Assembly (NCBI RefSeq): GCF_000598065.1
Contig: NZ_KK082115.1
Location: 44,774 to 108,773, forward strand
DNA from: Paenibacillus darwinianus
Lineage (GTDB): Bacteria > Bacillota > Bacilli > Paenibacillales > Paenibacillaceae
Direction of reading: 5' to 3'
Length of the DNA: 64,000 bases
Shown here: positions 1 to 7,897 of the stretch, piece after piece
Numbering within the stretch: the stretch's first letter is position 1
Layout: each line of letters begins with the position of its first letter
Translations under genes and position numbers: made by a program
Notes under the pieces: generated by a model
Told to the model about the DNA's origin: nothing
Databases searched by the model: none
The model's input: the letters and a program-made list of their open reading frames with translations, nothing else

Positions 1-1
1 C

Positions 2-1057
2 GATGCCGGCGCTGCGGCGGACGGACCGATCACGATCAACCAGTCGCTGCCGGATAAAGAAATTCTGAGCAAAGGTCCGGACGGAGAAAGCGCCGTTTCC
101 GCCAAAACGCTGAAGCTGACGCCAGAAGAGCTGGCCAAGATTAAGGAAGGCAACTACAAAGCCGCGATCTCCATGCACTACGCGGGCAATGACTGGTCAA
201 CCGCCCAGCTCAAAGGGCTGAAGGACACGTTTGCGAAAATGAACATCGAGGTCATCGCGACGACGGACGCGAACTTCAAATCCGAGACACAGGTATCCGA
301 CATCGAAACGATCCTGTCGCAGAAGCCGAATGTGATCGTCAGCATTCCGGTTGACCCGGTCTCGACTGCCGAGGCGTTCAGGAAAGCGGCTGCGCAAGGC
401 GTGAAGCTGGTATTTATGGACAACAAGCCGAGCGGTCTTCAGGCAGGCCAGGATTATGTCAGCGTCGTATCCGCCGACAACTACGGCAACGGCGTGGAAG
501 CGGCCAACATCATGGCGAAGGCGATCGGCGAAGAAGGCGAGATCGGGATGATTTTCCACGATGCGGATTTCTTCGTAACAAAGCAGCGCACGGATGCTTT
601 TGAAAAGACGATCACGGAGAAGTATCCGAACATCAAGCTGGTGGAACGCGGCGGCATCACCGGCCCGAACGATGGCGAGAAGGTAGCTTCCGCGATGCTG
701 ACCAAAAATCCGAACCTGAAAGGCATCTTCGTCGTATGGGACGTTCCGGCGGAAGGCGCGCTGGCGGCAGCCCGCTCGGCCGGCCGCGACGACCTCGTCA
801 TCACGACGATCGACCTCGGCACCAACGTCGCGCTCGATATCGCATCCGGCGGCATGATCAAGGGCCTCGGCGCCCAGCTTCCTTACGACCAAGGGGTTGC
901 CGAAGCGATTCTGGCGGGATACTCGCTGCTCGGCAAGGAAGCGCCTCCTTATGTAGCGGTTCCGGCTCTGGCGGTCACGAAGGACAATATTCTCGATGCA
1001 TGGAAAACGGTGTACCAGGCCGATGCGCCGAAAACGATTCAAGACGCGGCGAAGTAA
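2..1057 (+). CDS. Sugar ABC transporter substrate-binding protein (5' end outside window)
   Basis: This is a periplasmic-binding-protein type 1 (Peripla_BP_4, ribose/inositol class) solute receptor. The frame is open from base 2, so the signal peptide and true start lie left of the window; 351 codons are visible. The conserved course of the family can be followed: the IETILSQKPNVIVSIPVDP hinge segment, then DNYGNGVEAANIMAKAIG, then GIFVVWDVPAEGALAAARSAG near the second domain. It ends in a typical AVTKDNILDAWKTVY tail. It is followed by a GC-rich stem-loop and then an oxidoreductase, ATPase and permease, so it should deliver substrate to that RbsA/RbsC-type importer outside the membrane. The exact sugar cannot be read from sequence; a cyclitol or keto-sugar is plausible because two Gfo/Idh/MocA oxidoreductases flank the transporter. 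Family confidence is high, substrate confidence low. Confidence 0.9.
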   Translation, partial: DAGAAADGPITINQSLPDKEILSKGPDGESAVSAKTLKLTPEELAKIKEGNYKAAISMHYAGNDWSTAQLKGLKDTFAKMNIEVIATTDANFKSETQVSDIETILSQKPNVIVSIPVDPVSTAEAFRKAAAQGVKLVFMDNKPSGLQAGQDYVSVVSADNYGNGVEAANIMAKAIGEEGEIGMIFHDADFFVTKQRTDAFEKTITEKYPNIKLVERGGITGPNDGEKVASAMLTKNPNLKGIFVVWDVPAEGALAAARSAGRDDLVITTIDLGTNVALDIASGGMIKGLGAQLPYDQGVAEAILAGYSLLGKEAPPYVAVPALAVTKDNILDAWKTVYQADAPKTIQDAAK

Positions 1058-1105
1058 TTTGACGCGCGGGGCGGCTTGCACAGGGCCCCTCGTCTAACAA
1101 CCGAA

Positions 1106-1138
1106 GCTGCGGCCGGTGCTGAAGGTTCCGGCCGCAGC
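1106..1138 (+). terminator. Stem-loop after binding-protein gene
   Basis: An 11-bp perfect stem (GCTGCGGCCGG pairing with CCGGCCGCAGC) follows the binding-protein stop by about 50 bases. No T-run follows, so it is more likely a 3' mRNA-protecting hairpin or partial terminator, which would keep binding-protein transcript above that of the downstream genes. A similar hairpin lies after the binding-protein gene at 29806-29836. Confidence 0.55.
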
Positions 1139-1191
1139 CCAAGGTTCAGGGCAGAAGAACTTCAACTCATATATAGAGGAGAGAAAATGGA

Positions 1192-2358
1192 ATGCGTACA
1201 TTAAAAGTGGCAATGATCGGCGGAGGGTTCATGGGGAAGGCTCACTCGCTTGCCTATGCGGGCATGCCGATGTTTTTCTGGCCGGCGCCGGCCATTCCGG
1301 TTCGTCAAACCGTGGTCGACATCAACGATGCGCTGGCCAAGGAAGCGGCGGACCGTTACGGCTTCGCCAACTACTCATCCGACTGGCGGCGGGTCATCGA
1401 GGATCCGGAAATCGACATCATCGATATCGTGACTCCGAACAACACGCACGCCGAAATCGCAATTGCCGCAGCGCAAGCGGGCAAGCATATCATCTCCGAG
1501 AAGCCGCTCGCGCGCACGACCGAGGAAGCAAAGCAGATGCTGGAGGCGGTCAACAAAGCGGGCGTCAAGCATATGGTCGCTTTTAACTACCGTCGGACGC
1601 CAGCCGTTACGCTGGCCAAGAAGTATATCGAAGAAGGCGCGATCGGCAACATTCTGAATTTCCGCGGCACCTATTTGCAGGATTGGTCGGCAGACCCGAA
1701 TTCGCCGCTGTCGTGGCGTTTTCGCAAGGACATTGCGGGCTCGGGCACGCTCGGCGATATCGCGACGCATGTGATCGATTTTGCCCGCTATCTGGTCGGC
1801 GAGATTACCGAGGTTATGGGAACGTCGAACACCTGGATCAAAGAGCGTCCCGTGCAATCGGGCGGAGCCGACAAGCTTGGCGCCGTGAAGGCGGCCGGAG
1901 ACGTGCAGAAGCAGACGGTTGACGTTGACGATGAAATCAGCACGCTGGTTCGTTTCGAGAACGGCGCGGTGGGCAGCATTGAAGCGACCCGCAACGCCTG
2001 GGGCCGAAACAACTTCCTGACGTTTGAAATACATGGCGACAAAGGCTCCTTATCCTTTAATTATGAGCGGCGCGATGAGCTGCAGGTCTGTTTCTCGAAC
2101 GATCCGGACGACAGACGGGGCTTCCGCACGATCTATACCGGTCCCGCGCATCCAAACGGCGGCGCACTGTGGCCGATCCCGGCGCTTGGCATCGGCTACG
2201 GGGAGACGAAGATCATCGAAGCGCATGATTTCATCGCATCGATCGTGGACGACACGGAGGTGTCGCCGAACTTCTATGACGGTTACCGGATTTCTGTCAT
2301 TTCCGACGCAATTCTGGAATCGGCCGCCAGCGGCAAATGGGTGAGAACCGGGGTGTAA
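1192..2358 (+). CDS. Gfo/Idh/MocA family oxidoreductase (first copy)
   Basis: This is a 388-residue NAD(P)-dependent sugar or cyclitol dehydrogenase. The N-terminal Rossmann fold shows the dinucleotide loop GGGFMGKAH (residues 10-18) and the family EKP motif at 103-105 (ISEKPLAR). The C-terminal domain has the catalytic Asp/His pair in LGDIATHVIDFARY (Asp189, His193). The start is ATG 1192, preceded by GAGGAGAG. It sits between the binding-protein gene and the ATPase gene of the same importer. It probably oxidises or epimerises the imported compound in the cytoplasm, as IolG or IolX do for inositols. It shares the segment G-x-YLQDW with the second copy at 4910, so the two may act in sequence. 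The specific substrate is not determinable from sequence. Confidence 0.88.
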   Translation: MRTLKVAMIGGGFMGKAHSLAYAGMPMFFWPAPAIPVRQTVVDINDALAKEAADRYGFANYSSDWRRVIEDPEIDIIDIVTPNNTHAEIAIAAAQAGKHIISEKPLARTTEEAKQMLEAVNKAGVKHMVAFNYRRTPAVTLAKKYIEEGAIGNILNFRGTYLQDWSADPNSPLSWRFRKDIAGSGTLGDIATHVIDFARYLVGEITEVMGTSNTWIKERPVQSGGADKLGAVKAAGDVQKQTVDVDDEISTLVRFENGAVGSIEATRNAWGRNNFLTFEIHGDKGSLSFNYERRDELQVCFSNDPDDRRGFRTIYTGPAHPNGGALWPIPALGIGYGETKIIEAHDFIASIVDDTEVSPNFYDGYRISVISDAILESAASGKWVRTGV

Positions 2359-2428
2359 CCGGACGGAAATTAAAGCGGGGATCGGAGCGCCCGACGCTGC
2401 GATCCCATCTTGCAAAGGGGTACTTGCG

Positions 2429-3922
2429 ATGGAAACGCCAATATTGGAAATGCGCGATATCTCCAAATCGTTCAACGGCATCAAGGTGCTCGACAACGTC
2501 GGCTTTGAGCTGCGGAAAGGAGAGGTGCACGCCTTGATGGGCGGCAACGGCGCAGGCAAATCGACCTTGATGAAAATTTTGACGGGCGTGTACAGCCTGG
2601 ATTCCGGAAAGATTGTGATCGACGGCGCCGAAGCGCAGATCAGGGCGCCCAAGGACGCCGAAAAGCACGGCGTCTCGATGATTTTTCAGGAGTTCAGTCT
2701 CGTGCCCTCCTTGACCGTGGCGCAGAACATTTTTCTGGAAAGAGAACCGCGGACAAAGCTGGGCATGATCGACGACAAGGCATGCGTGCGCCGCACCCGG
2801 CAGCTGCTGGAGGAGCTGGACGTCGATATCAAGCCGGACGATCTGGTAGCGGATCTGGGCGTGGGCTACTGGCAAATGACCGAAATCGCCAAAGCGCTGT
2901 CGAAGGAAACGAAGCTGCTCATTATGGATGAACCTTCTTCATCGCTGACGAAAAGGGAGACCGAAATTTTATTCGATTTCATCGGCCGCCTGAAGCGGAA
3001 GGGGATTTCAATCATCTATATATCGCACCGGATGGAGGAAATTTTTCAGATTTGCGATCGGATCACGATTATGGGGGACGGCAAGCACATCGTCACCGCC
3101 GCTGTGAACGAGCTGGATATGGATAGCGTAATCCGGCATATCGCAGGCAAAAATCTGGACAAGTTCGAGTGGAAGGAACGGAACGGGATCGCCAAGGAGG
3201 ACGTCATTCTTGAGGTCCGGGGACTCCAAACGAACAACCGGGTAAACGGCGTCGACTTCGAGCTGCACCAGGGCGAGATTCTCGGCATAGCGGGCTTGAT
3301 GGGCAGCGGGCGGACCGAGACGATGCGGGCGCTGTTCGGCATCGATCCGATTATCGAAGGCGAGGTGCATATCAGGGGCCGGCAAGCGTCGATACGGTCG
3401 CCGCAGGACGCGATCGGTTATGGATTAGCGCTGGTGCCGGAGGACAGAAGGGTCCAGGGACTTGTGCTGGAGCATGAAGTGAGGGACAATATTCTGCTGC
3501 CTTCGATCTCCAAGGTGACGAGCGTGCTCGTCAACGATAAGAAAGGCGACCGGGTAGCCGAAGAATGGGTCGCGAAGCTGAACATCAAGACGGATTCGAT
3601 CTATAAGGAATCCAGACTGCTGTCGGGCGGCAATCAGCAGAAAATCGTATTCGCCAAATGGCTGGCCAACAATCCGGACATCATCATGCTGGATGAGCCG
3701 ACGATCGGAATCGATATTCGGGCGAAAACGGAAATCATCGAGATGGTCCGAAGCTTGGCCGACGAGGGTAAAAGCATCCTGCTCGTCTCCTCGGAGATGA
3801 CCGAGCTTCTGGCAGTCAGCGACCGTATTCTCGTGTTTCACGACGGGAAAGCGGTTAAGCAATTCATGCGCAAGGACATTAGTTCGGAGGAGGAGCTGCA
3901 GCATGCTATCCAAGGCTTCTAG
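2429..3922 (+). CDS. Sugar ABC transporter ATP-binding protein (RbsA/MglA type, two ATPase domains)
   Basis: This 497-residue fused double ATPase energises the importer whose receptor lies at the left edge. The first domain has Walker A GGNGAGKSTLMK (about residues 37-48), where Gly replaces the more usual Glu before Asn. Its signature is degenerate (GYWQMTEIAKAL), as is normal for the family, and Walker B is LLIMDEPSSSL. The second domain has a degenerate P-loop (GLMGSGRTETMRALF), a good signature LSGGNQQKIVFAKWL and Walker B IIMLDEPTIGIDI. The start is ATG 2429 with AAAGGGG eight bases upstream. Its 3' end overlaps the permease start by 20 bases, pointing to translational coupling. Assignment to the CUT2 class is secure; the sugar is not. 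Confidence 0.93.
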   Translation: METPILEMRDISKSFNGIKVLDNVGFELRKGEVHALMGGNGAGKSTLMKILTGVYSLDSGKIVIDGAEAQIRAPKDAEKHGVSMIFQEFSLVPSLTVAQNIFLEREPRTKLGMIDDKACVRRTRQLLEELDVDIKPDDLVADLGVGYWQMTEIAKALSKETKLLIMDEPSSSLTKRETEILFDFIGRLKRKGISIIYISHRMEEIFQICDRITIMGDGKHIVTAAVNELDMDSVIRHIAGKNLDKFEWKERNGIAKEDVILEVRGLQTNNRVNGVDFELHQGEILGIAGLMGSGRTETMRALFGIDPIIEGEVHIRGRQASIRSPQDAIGYGLALVPEDRRVQGLVLEHEVRDNILLPSISKVTSVLVNDKKGDRVAEEWVAKLNIKTDSIYKESRLLSGGNQQKIVFAKWLANNPDIIMLDEPTIGIDIRAKTEIIEMVRSLADEGKSILLVSSEMTELLAVSDRILVFHDGKAVKQFMRKDISSEEELQHAIQGF

Positions 3923-4889
3923 CGGAAACGGAGTGACCGGCGGAGCTTCCGCTGTCAGACCGTTTAATTGGAGACAATACATCGTTTACATCGCATTTGT
4001 CGGCGTGCTGATCTATTTCTCGGCCACGCTGAGCGACGACGGCTTTCTGTCGACAAACAATATGCTCAACATCATTCGCCAGACCGCCATCATTTCTATC
4101 ATGGGCGTCGCGATGACCTTCGTCATCAGCGCCGCCGAAATCGATTTGTCGGTCGGCTCGATCGCGGCGCTGTCGTCGTTGACGTCCGCTATGGCGCTGG
4201 AGTCCGGCTTCGGCATTCTCGGGGCGATCGTGGCCGGCATCGGTACAGGGCTTATCATCGGCTTGATTAACGGACTGCTGGTAACCAAGGTGCTGATTCC
4301 GTCGTTTCTCGTTACTTTAGGCATGATGGGCATAGCGAAAGGGCTCGCCATGTGGATTACCGGCACCGCTCCCGTACCGATCATCGACAAAACCTATGTG
4401 TTTATATTCGGATCCGGCGAAATCGGCAGCATTCCGGTTATGTTTTTCTGGACGCTTACGGCTGCAGTGGTTGGCCACATCGTGTTGAAGAAGACCGCAT
4501 TCGGCAGACGGACGCTTGCAACCGGAGGCAATCAAAGCGCGGCACGGTTCTCGGGCGTCAATGTGAGCAGGACGAAGCTCTATGTCATGCTGGGGTCGGG
4601 GATGATGGCCGGGCTCGCGGGCATGCTGTACGCCGGCCGGATGCATTCCGGACGCTACACCTTCGGCGAAGGAGACGAGCTGTCCGTCATTGCGGCGGTC
4701 ATTCTGGGCGGTACGAGTCTGTTCGGCGGCGTCGGCACGGTCATCGGCACGGTCATCGGCGCGCTGATGATCGGCACGATCAATAACGGCCTGATCATTA
4801 TGGGCCTTGATGTGAGCCAGCAAATGATCGTGAAAGGGCTGATCATTATACTGGCGGTCGCTTTCGGACGCAAAGCGATCAACAAGTAA
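3903..4889 (+). CDS. Sugar ABC transporter permease (RbsC/AraH family)
   Basis: This is a 328-residue inner-membrane permease with about nine to ten hydrophobic segments, belonging to branched-chain/ribose permease family BPD_transp_2. The family motif around EIDLSVGSIAALSSL (residues 79-93) is clear, as is VILGGTSLFGGVGTVIGTVI near the C-terminus. The N-terminal 25 residues are polar and cytoplasmic. The start ATG lies inside the end of the ATPase gene behind GGAGGAG. It is the only permease gene of this system and is expected to work as a homodimer. Confidence 0.93.
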   Translation: MLSKASSGNGVTGGASAVRPFNWRQYIVYIAFVGVLIYFSATLSDDGFLSTNNMLNIIRQTAIISIMGVAMTFVISAAEIDLSVGSIAALSSLTSAMALESGFGILGAIVAGIGTGLIIGLINGLLVTKVLIPSFLVTLGMMGIAKGLAMWITGTAPVPIIDKTYVFIFGSGEIGSIPVMFFWTLTAAVVGHIVLKKTAFGRRTLATGGNQSAARFSGVNVSRTKLYVMLGSGMMAGLAGMLYAGRMHSGRYTFGEGDELSVIAAVILGGTSLFGGVGTVIGTVIGALMIGTINNGLIIMGLDVSQQMIVKGLIIILAVAFGRKAINK

Positions 4890-4909
4890 TCGGAAAGGAC
4901 GGGACGTAT

Positions 4910-6082
4910 ATGCGGAAAATACGGGCAGCGATAATGGGGGCCGGCTTTATCGGCAAGGCGCATATCGAAGCCATCAGACGTCTCGGATTCGTAGACATCG
5001 TGGCCGTTGTGCAGCAGGGCCAGAGCAGGGCGGAGGAGCTCGCCGCCGAACTGCATATTCCGAAAGCGTACGGCAATTATCTGGATATGCTCCAGGATGA
5101 AGAGATCGACGTCGTCCACAACTGCACCCCCAACCATTTGCATTATGAAACGAACAAGCAGGTGCTGCTTCACGGCAAGCATCTGCTCTCTGAGAAGCCG
5201 CTGACGCTGACAAGCGAAGAGGCGAGAGAACTGTACCGGCTGGCAGAGCAGAAAGAACGGGTCACCGGCGTCCATTTCAATTACCGGCAGTTTCCGATGG
5301 TGCAGCATTTGCGGGGGATGGTCCTGGACGGCGAGCTGGGCGATATTCGGGTCGTCCGAGGTCACTATTTGCAGGATTGGCTGCTCTACGAGACGGATTA
5401 TAATTGGCGGATCGAGCCCGAATATGGGGGAGCGGCCCGCGCGATCGGCGATATCGGCTCGCACCTGTACGACTTGGGCCAATATGTGTCGGGCCTGCGT
5501 GTTTCGGAGGTGTTGACTGACATGTCGACGGTGATTCCGACGCGCTACAAACCTCTTAAGGGGGCGTCAACCTTCGGCGGCGGCGAAGATCGCGGAGAGC
5601 CGGTGGCCATTCGCACGGAGGATTATTGCTCAATACTGGTCAAATTCGAGGGCGGGGCGCACGGTGTGTTTACGGTGTCCCAAGTATCGGCAGGCAACAA
5701 GAACGCGCTGGAGCTGACGCTGGACGGATCGTTCGCTTCCGGGAACTGGAAACAGGAGGAGCCGTTCCGGCTGCTTGTCGGCTACCGGGATAAACCTGGG
5801 CAGACGGTCAGACGGGATCCGAGCCAGCTCAAGAAGGAGGCGCTTCCTTATGTCCACTATCCGGGCGGGCATGAGGAAGGCTGGACCGACAGCCTGAAAA
5901 ATATGATGCAGCAATTCTACGAAGCGGTGCGGGACGGTCGGAAGCCTGCGGATTCCGTCGCTTCGTTCAAGGATGGCTATGAGATCATGCTGATTATCGA
6001 TGCGGTTCTGCAAAGCGCGCGTTCCGGAACCTGGGAGAAGGTAGAGCCTGCCGGGGCCGCCGACCGAAACGCCATTCTGTAG
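4910..6082 (+). CDS. Gfo/Idh/MocA family oxidoreductase (second copy)
   Basis: This 390-residue NAD(P)-dependent oxidoreductase has the Rossmann loop GAGFIGKAH (10-18), EKP at 95-97 (SEKPLTL) and the catalytic pair in GDIGSHLYDLGQY (Asp181, His185). It begins 20 bases after the permease stop with its own GGAAAGGAC site, so it belongs to the same operon. It differs from the 1192 copy in the substrate-binding half but keeps the G-x-YLQDW segment. A pair of such enzymes in one importer operon commonly works as oxidation followed by reduction (epimerisation); here that is an inference. The substrate is unknown. Confidence 0.88.
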   Translation: MRKIRAAIMGAGFIGKAHIEAIRRLGFVDIVAVVQQGQSRAEELAAELHIPKAYGNYLDMLQDEEIDVVHNCTPNHLHYETNKQVLLHGKHLLSEKPLTLTSEEARELYRLAEQKERVTGVHFNYRQFPMVQHLRGMVLDGELGDIRVVRGHYLQDWLLYETDYNWRIEPEYGGAARAIGDIGSHLYDLGQYVSGLRVSEVLTDMSTVIPTRYKPLKGASTFGGGEDRGEPVAIRTEDYCSILVKFEGGAHGVFTVSQVSAGNKNALELTLDGSFASGNWKQEEPFRLLVGYRDKPGQTVRRDPSQLKKEALPYVHYPGGHEEGWTDSLKNMMQQFYEAVRDGRKPADSVASFKDGYEIMLIIDAVLQSARSGTWEKVEPAGAADRNAIL

Positions 6083-6097
6083 AGCGAGGGTGCCGAT

Positions 6098-6403
6098 ATG
6101 TCGGATAAGCGTCGTCCGTTCACCATCAAGCTTCATTGCGTGGACGCCGCTATGGAGGACGTGGCCGAACGACTTGAAAACAATTCGCTGCTTCTGCAGC
6201 GGTTGAAGCTCTCGCAATCGGCGCTCGGGGAATCAATCGGCCATGTGAGCGCGGTGTCGCCGGAGTCCTCGGCGGTTTCCGAGGAGGTCGCGTCGCAAAG
6301 CGCAGCACAACTGGCCGTCAGCAGTCATTTGGTGGAGCTGTCGGAGCGGCTGCGGCAGCTGTCCGATGAGCTTAATGCGTCGCTGTCCCGGTTTCATTAC
6401 TAG
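6098..6403 (+). CDS. Small protein resembling the C-terminal tail of a chemoreceptor
   Basis: This encodes 101 residues starting at ATG 6098, 15 bases after the oxidoreductase stop, with GAGGGTG as ribosome site. Residues about 40-101 read like the last helix of a methyl-accepting chemotaxis protein: SAVSPESSAVSEEVASQSAA and then LRQLSDELNASLSRF. There are no membrane segments and no kinase-contact hairpin tip (the EAARAGE region is missing). Residues 1-40 (AMEDVAERLENNSLLLQRL) are not recognised and look helical. It is either a leftover of a deleted chemoreceptor gene that kept an open frame and a start, or a small coiled-coil protein with its own role. Intact start, operon spacing and absence of stops make expression plausible. 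No function is assigned. Confidence 0.6.
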   Translation: MSDKRRPFTIKLHCVDAAMEDVAERLENNSLLLQRLKLSQSALGESIGHVSAVSPESSAVSEEVASQSAAQLAVSSHLVELSERLRQLSDELNASLSRFHY

Positions 6404-6459
6404 CGTCCGGCGGCTTCCACGGGATTGTTGTCAGTAATCATGAAAGTGGTGAATGCAAC

Positions 6460-7674
6460 GTGCTCTCCATGACCGCACACCTATTGCAGCTTATTCGCAG
6501 AGCAGACTGTCCGTTGTCCAAAACGGCGCTCGCCGACAAGTCGGGCCTGTCGTTGTCGGCGGTTTCCGATCATGTGGAGCGTCTCCTGACCGAAAAATTA
6601 ATCAAGGTAGCGAACGTCGGCAAATCCAGCGGAGGGCGAAAGCCGCGGCTGTATACCTTGAACAGGCACGCCGGTAACGTCGTTGCGATCGAACTCGGCA
6701 CGTCCAGCGTGCGGGTCGCCCTTTGCGATTTCGATTGCAGCATCATTTGCCATGACCGGGCGGCCGTCGATCTGGCGGAAGGCCCCGAGAATGTGTTGAA
6801 GCGGGTGCTCGCGCTGACCGGCAAGCTGATGAGCGGGCACGGCATCCGCAAGGAAACCGTCATGGGCATCGGCATCGGGATCCCGAGTCCGGTCGAGTTC
6901 ATTTCCGGGCTTCCTGTTTCGCCGCCGATCATGCCCGGTTGGGACCGTTATCCGATCCGGGAGTTCTGGGCGAAGCATTTCAATTGTCCGTGTTACGTCG
7001 ATAACGATGTGAATGTGATGGCGCTCGGAGAGCATGCCAAAGGACTAAGCTTTGAAGTGGATAATATGATCTATGTGAAAATCGGCACCGGCATCGGCGC
7101 CGGCGTCATTTGCGACGGAAGCCTGTATCGCGGGGCGAGCGGCAGCGCCGGGGACATCGGCCATTTCGATGTCGGCGCGGATGTGCTCTGCTGGTGCGGC
7201 AACACCGGCTGCCTTGAGGCGACGGCCGGAGGCAAGGCGATCGCGGGCAAGGCCAGGGAGCTCGCGGTCACGGGGCGGAGCCGGTTTCTGCAGACTGTGC
7301 TGCAGGAGAAAGGCGAGCTGAGCCTGAAGGATATTCGGGCGGGTATCGAGCAACTTGACCCCTTGTGCACGGAGCTCATCCGGGAGAGCGGCGAATGGGT
7401 CGGAAGGGTCATAGCGTCGCTCGTCAATTTCTCCAATCCGTCCCTGGTTGTAATCGGCGGGGGCGTGGCGGAATTCGGCGACGTTTTTCTCGCTTCCGTC
7501 CGGCAAGGCATTTACCGGCGCTCGCTGCCGCTGGCGACCCGCCATCTGCAAATCAACAAATCGATTCTGGGCAAAATGTCGGGCCTGATCGGCTGCGCCT
7601 TCATGACGGTCGACCAGCTCATTCTGGGCAGTACGGACAACAAGCCGGAGACGTTTTTGACTTCGAGTCGTTGA
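6460..7674 (+). CDS. ROK family transcriptional regulator (NagC/XylR type)
   Basis: A 404-residue repressor. It has an N-terminal winged helix (about residues 5-60, with KTALADKSGLSLSAVSDHVE as recognition region) and a C-terminal ROK sugar-kinase-like domain. The zinc-binding signature CWCGNTGCLE lies at 244-253, with DNDVN at 181-185 and the glycine-rich IGTGIGAGV following. The chosen start is GTG 6460, nine bases after AAAGTGGTG; an ATG at 6469 is an alternative. It closes the sugar-importer cluster and is terminated by a strong hairpin, so it probably regulates the genes upstream in response to the imported sugar or its phosphate. Confidence 0.9.
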   Translation: MLSMTAHLLQLIRRADCPLSKTALADKSGLSLSAVSDHVERLLTEKLIKVANVGKSSGGRKPRLYTLNRHAGNVVAIELGTSSVRVALCDFDCSIICHDRAAVDLAEGPENVLKRVLALTGKLMSGHGIRKETVMGIGIGIPSPVEFISGLPVSPPIMPGWDRYPIREFWAKHFNCPCYVDNDVNVMALGEHAKGLSFEVDNMIYVKIGTGIGAGVICDGSLYRGASGSAGDIGHFDVGADVLCWCGNTGCLEATAGGKAIAGKARELAVTGRSRFLQTVLQEKGELSLKDIRAGIEQLDPLCTELIRESGEWVGRVIASLVNFSNPSLVVIGGGVAEFGDVFLASVRQGIYRRSLPLATRHLQINKSILGKMSGLIGCAFMTVDQLILGSTDNKPETFLTSSR

Positions 7675-7702
7675 ACTTCAATGGCACCCCGGGTTCTCTT
7701 TG

Positions 7703-7729
7703 AAAAGCGGAAGCGATTTCCGCTTTTTT
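7703..7729 (+). terminator. Rho-independent terminator after the ROK gene
   Basis: Perfect 10-bp stem AAAAGCGGAA / TTCCGCTTTT with a five-base loop, running into six T residues. It ends the 1-7.7 kb sugar operon. Confidence 0.88.
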
Positions 7730-7832
7730 CGGTGGGGCGAGCCTGACTTTGCACCCGTTAGATCACAAAAAAACCGCTTATTTCGTCGGCTGCCTGATCC
7801 CGAAGATTACGACAAGATAACGGCCTGTGCTC

Positions 7833-7870
7833 TTGACTTTATTTGTTGTCTCTCATAGAATGTAAGAGAC
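7833..7870 (+). promoter_or_regulatory. Sigma-A promoter with overlapping dyad operator for the MATE gene
   Basis: TTGACT (7833-7838), a 17-base spacer and TAGAAT (7856-7861) form a near-consensus promoter 37 bases upstream of the MATE start. A dyad GTCTCT-N11-AGAGAC (7848-7870) covers the -10 box, as expected for a repressor site. No regulator gene is adjacent, so the repressor would act from elsewhere. Confidence 0.6.
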
Positions 7871-7897
7871 TATATAGAGAGAAGAGGCTGTGCCACC

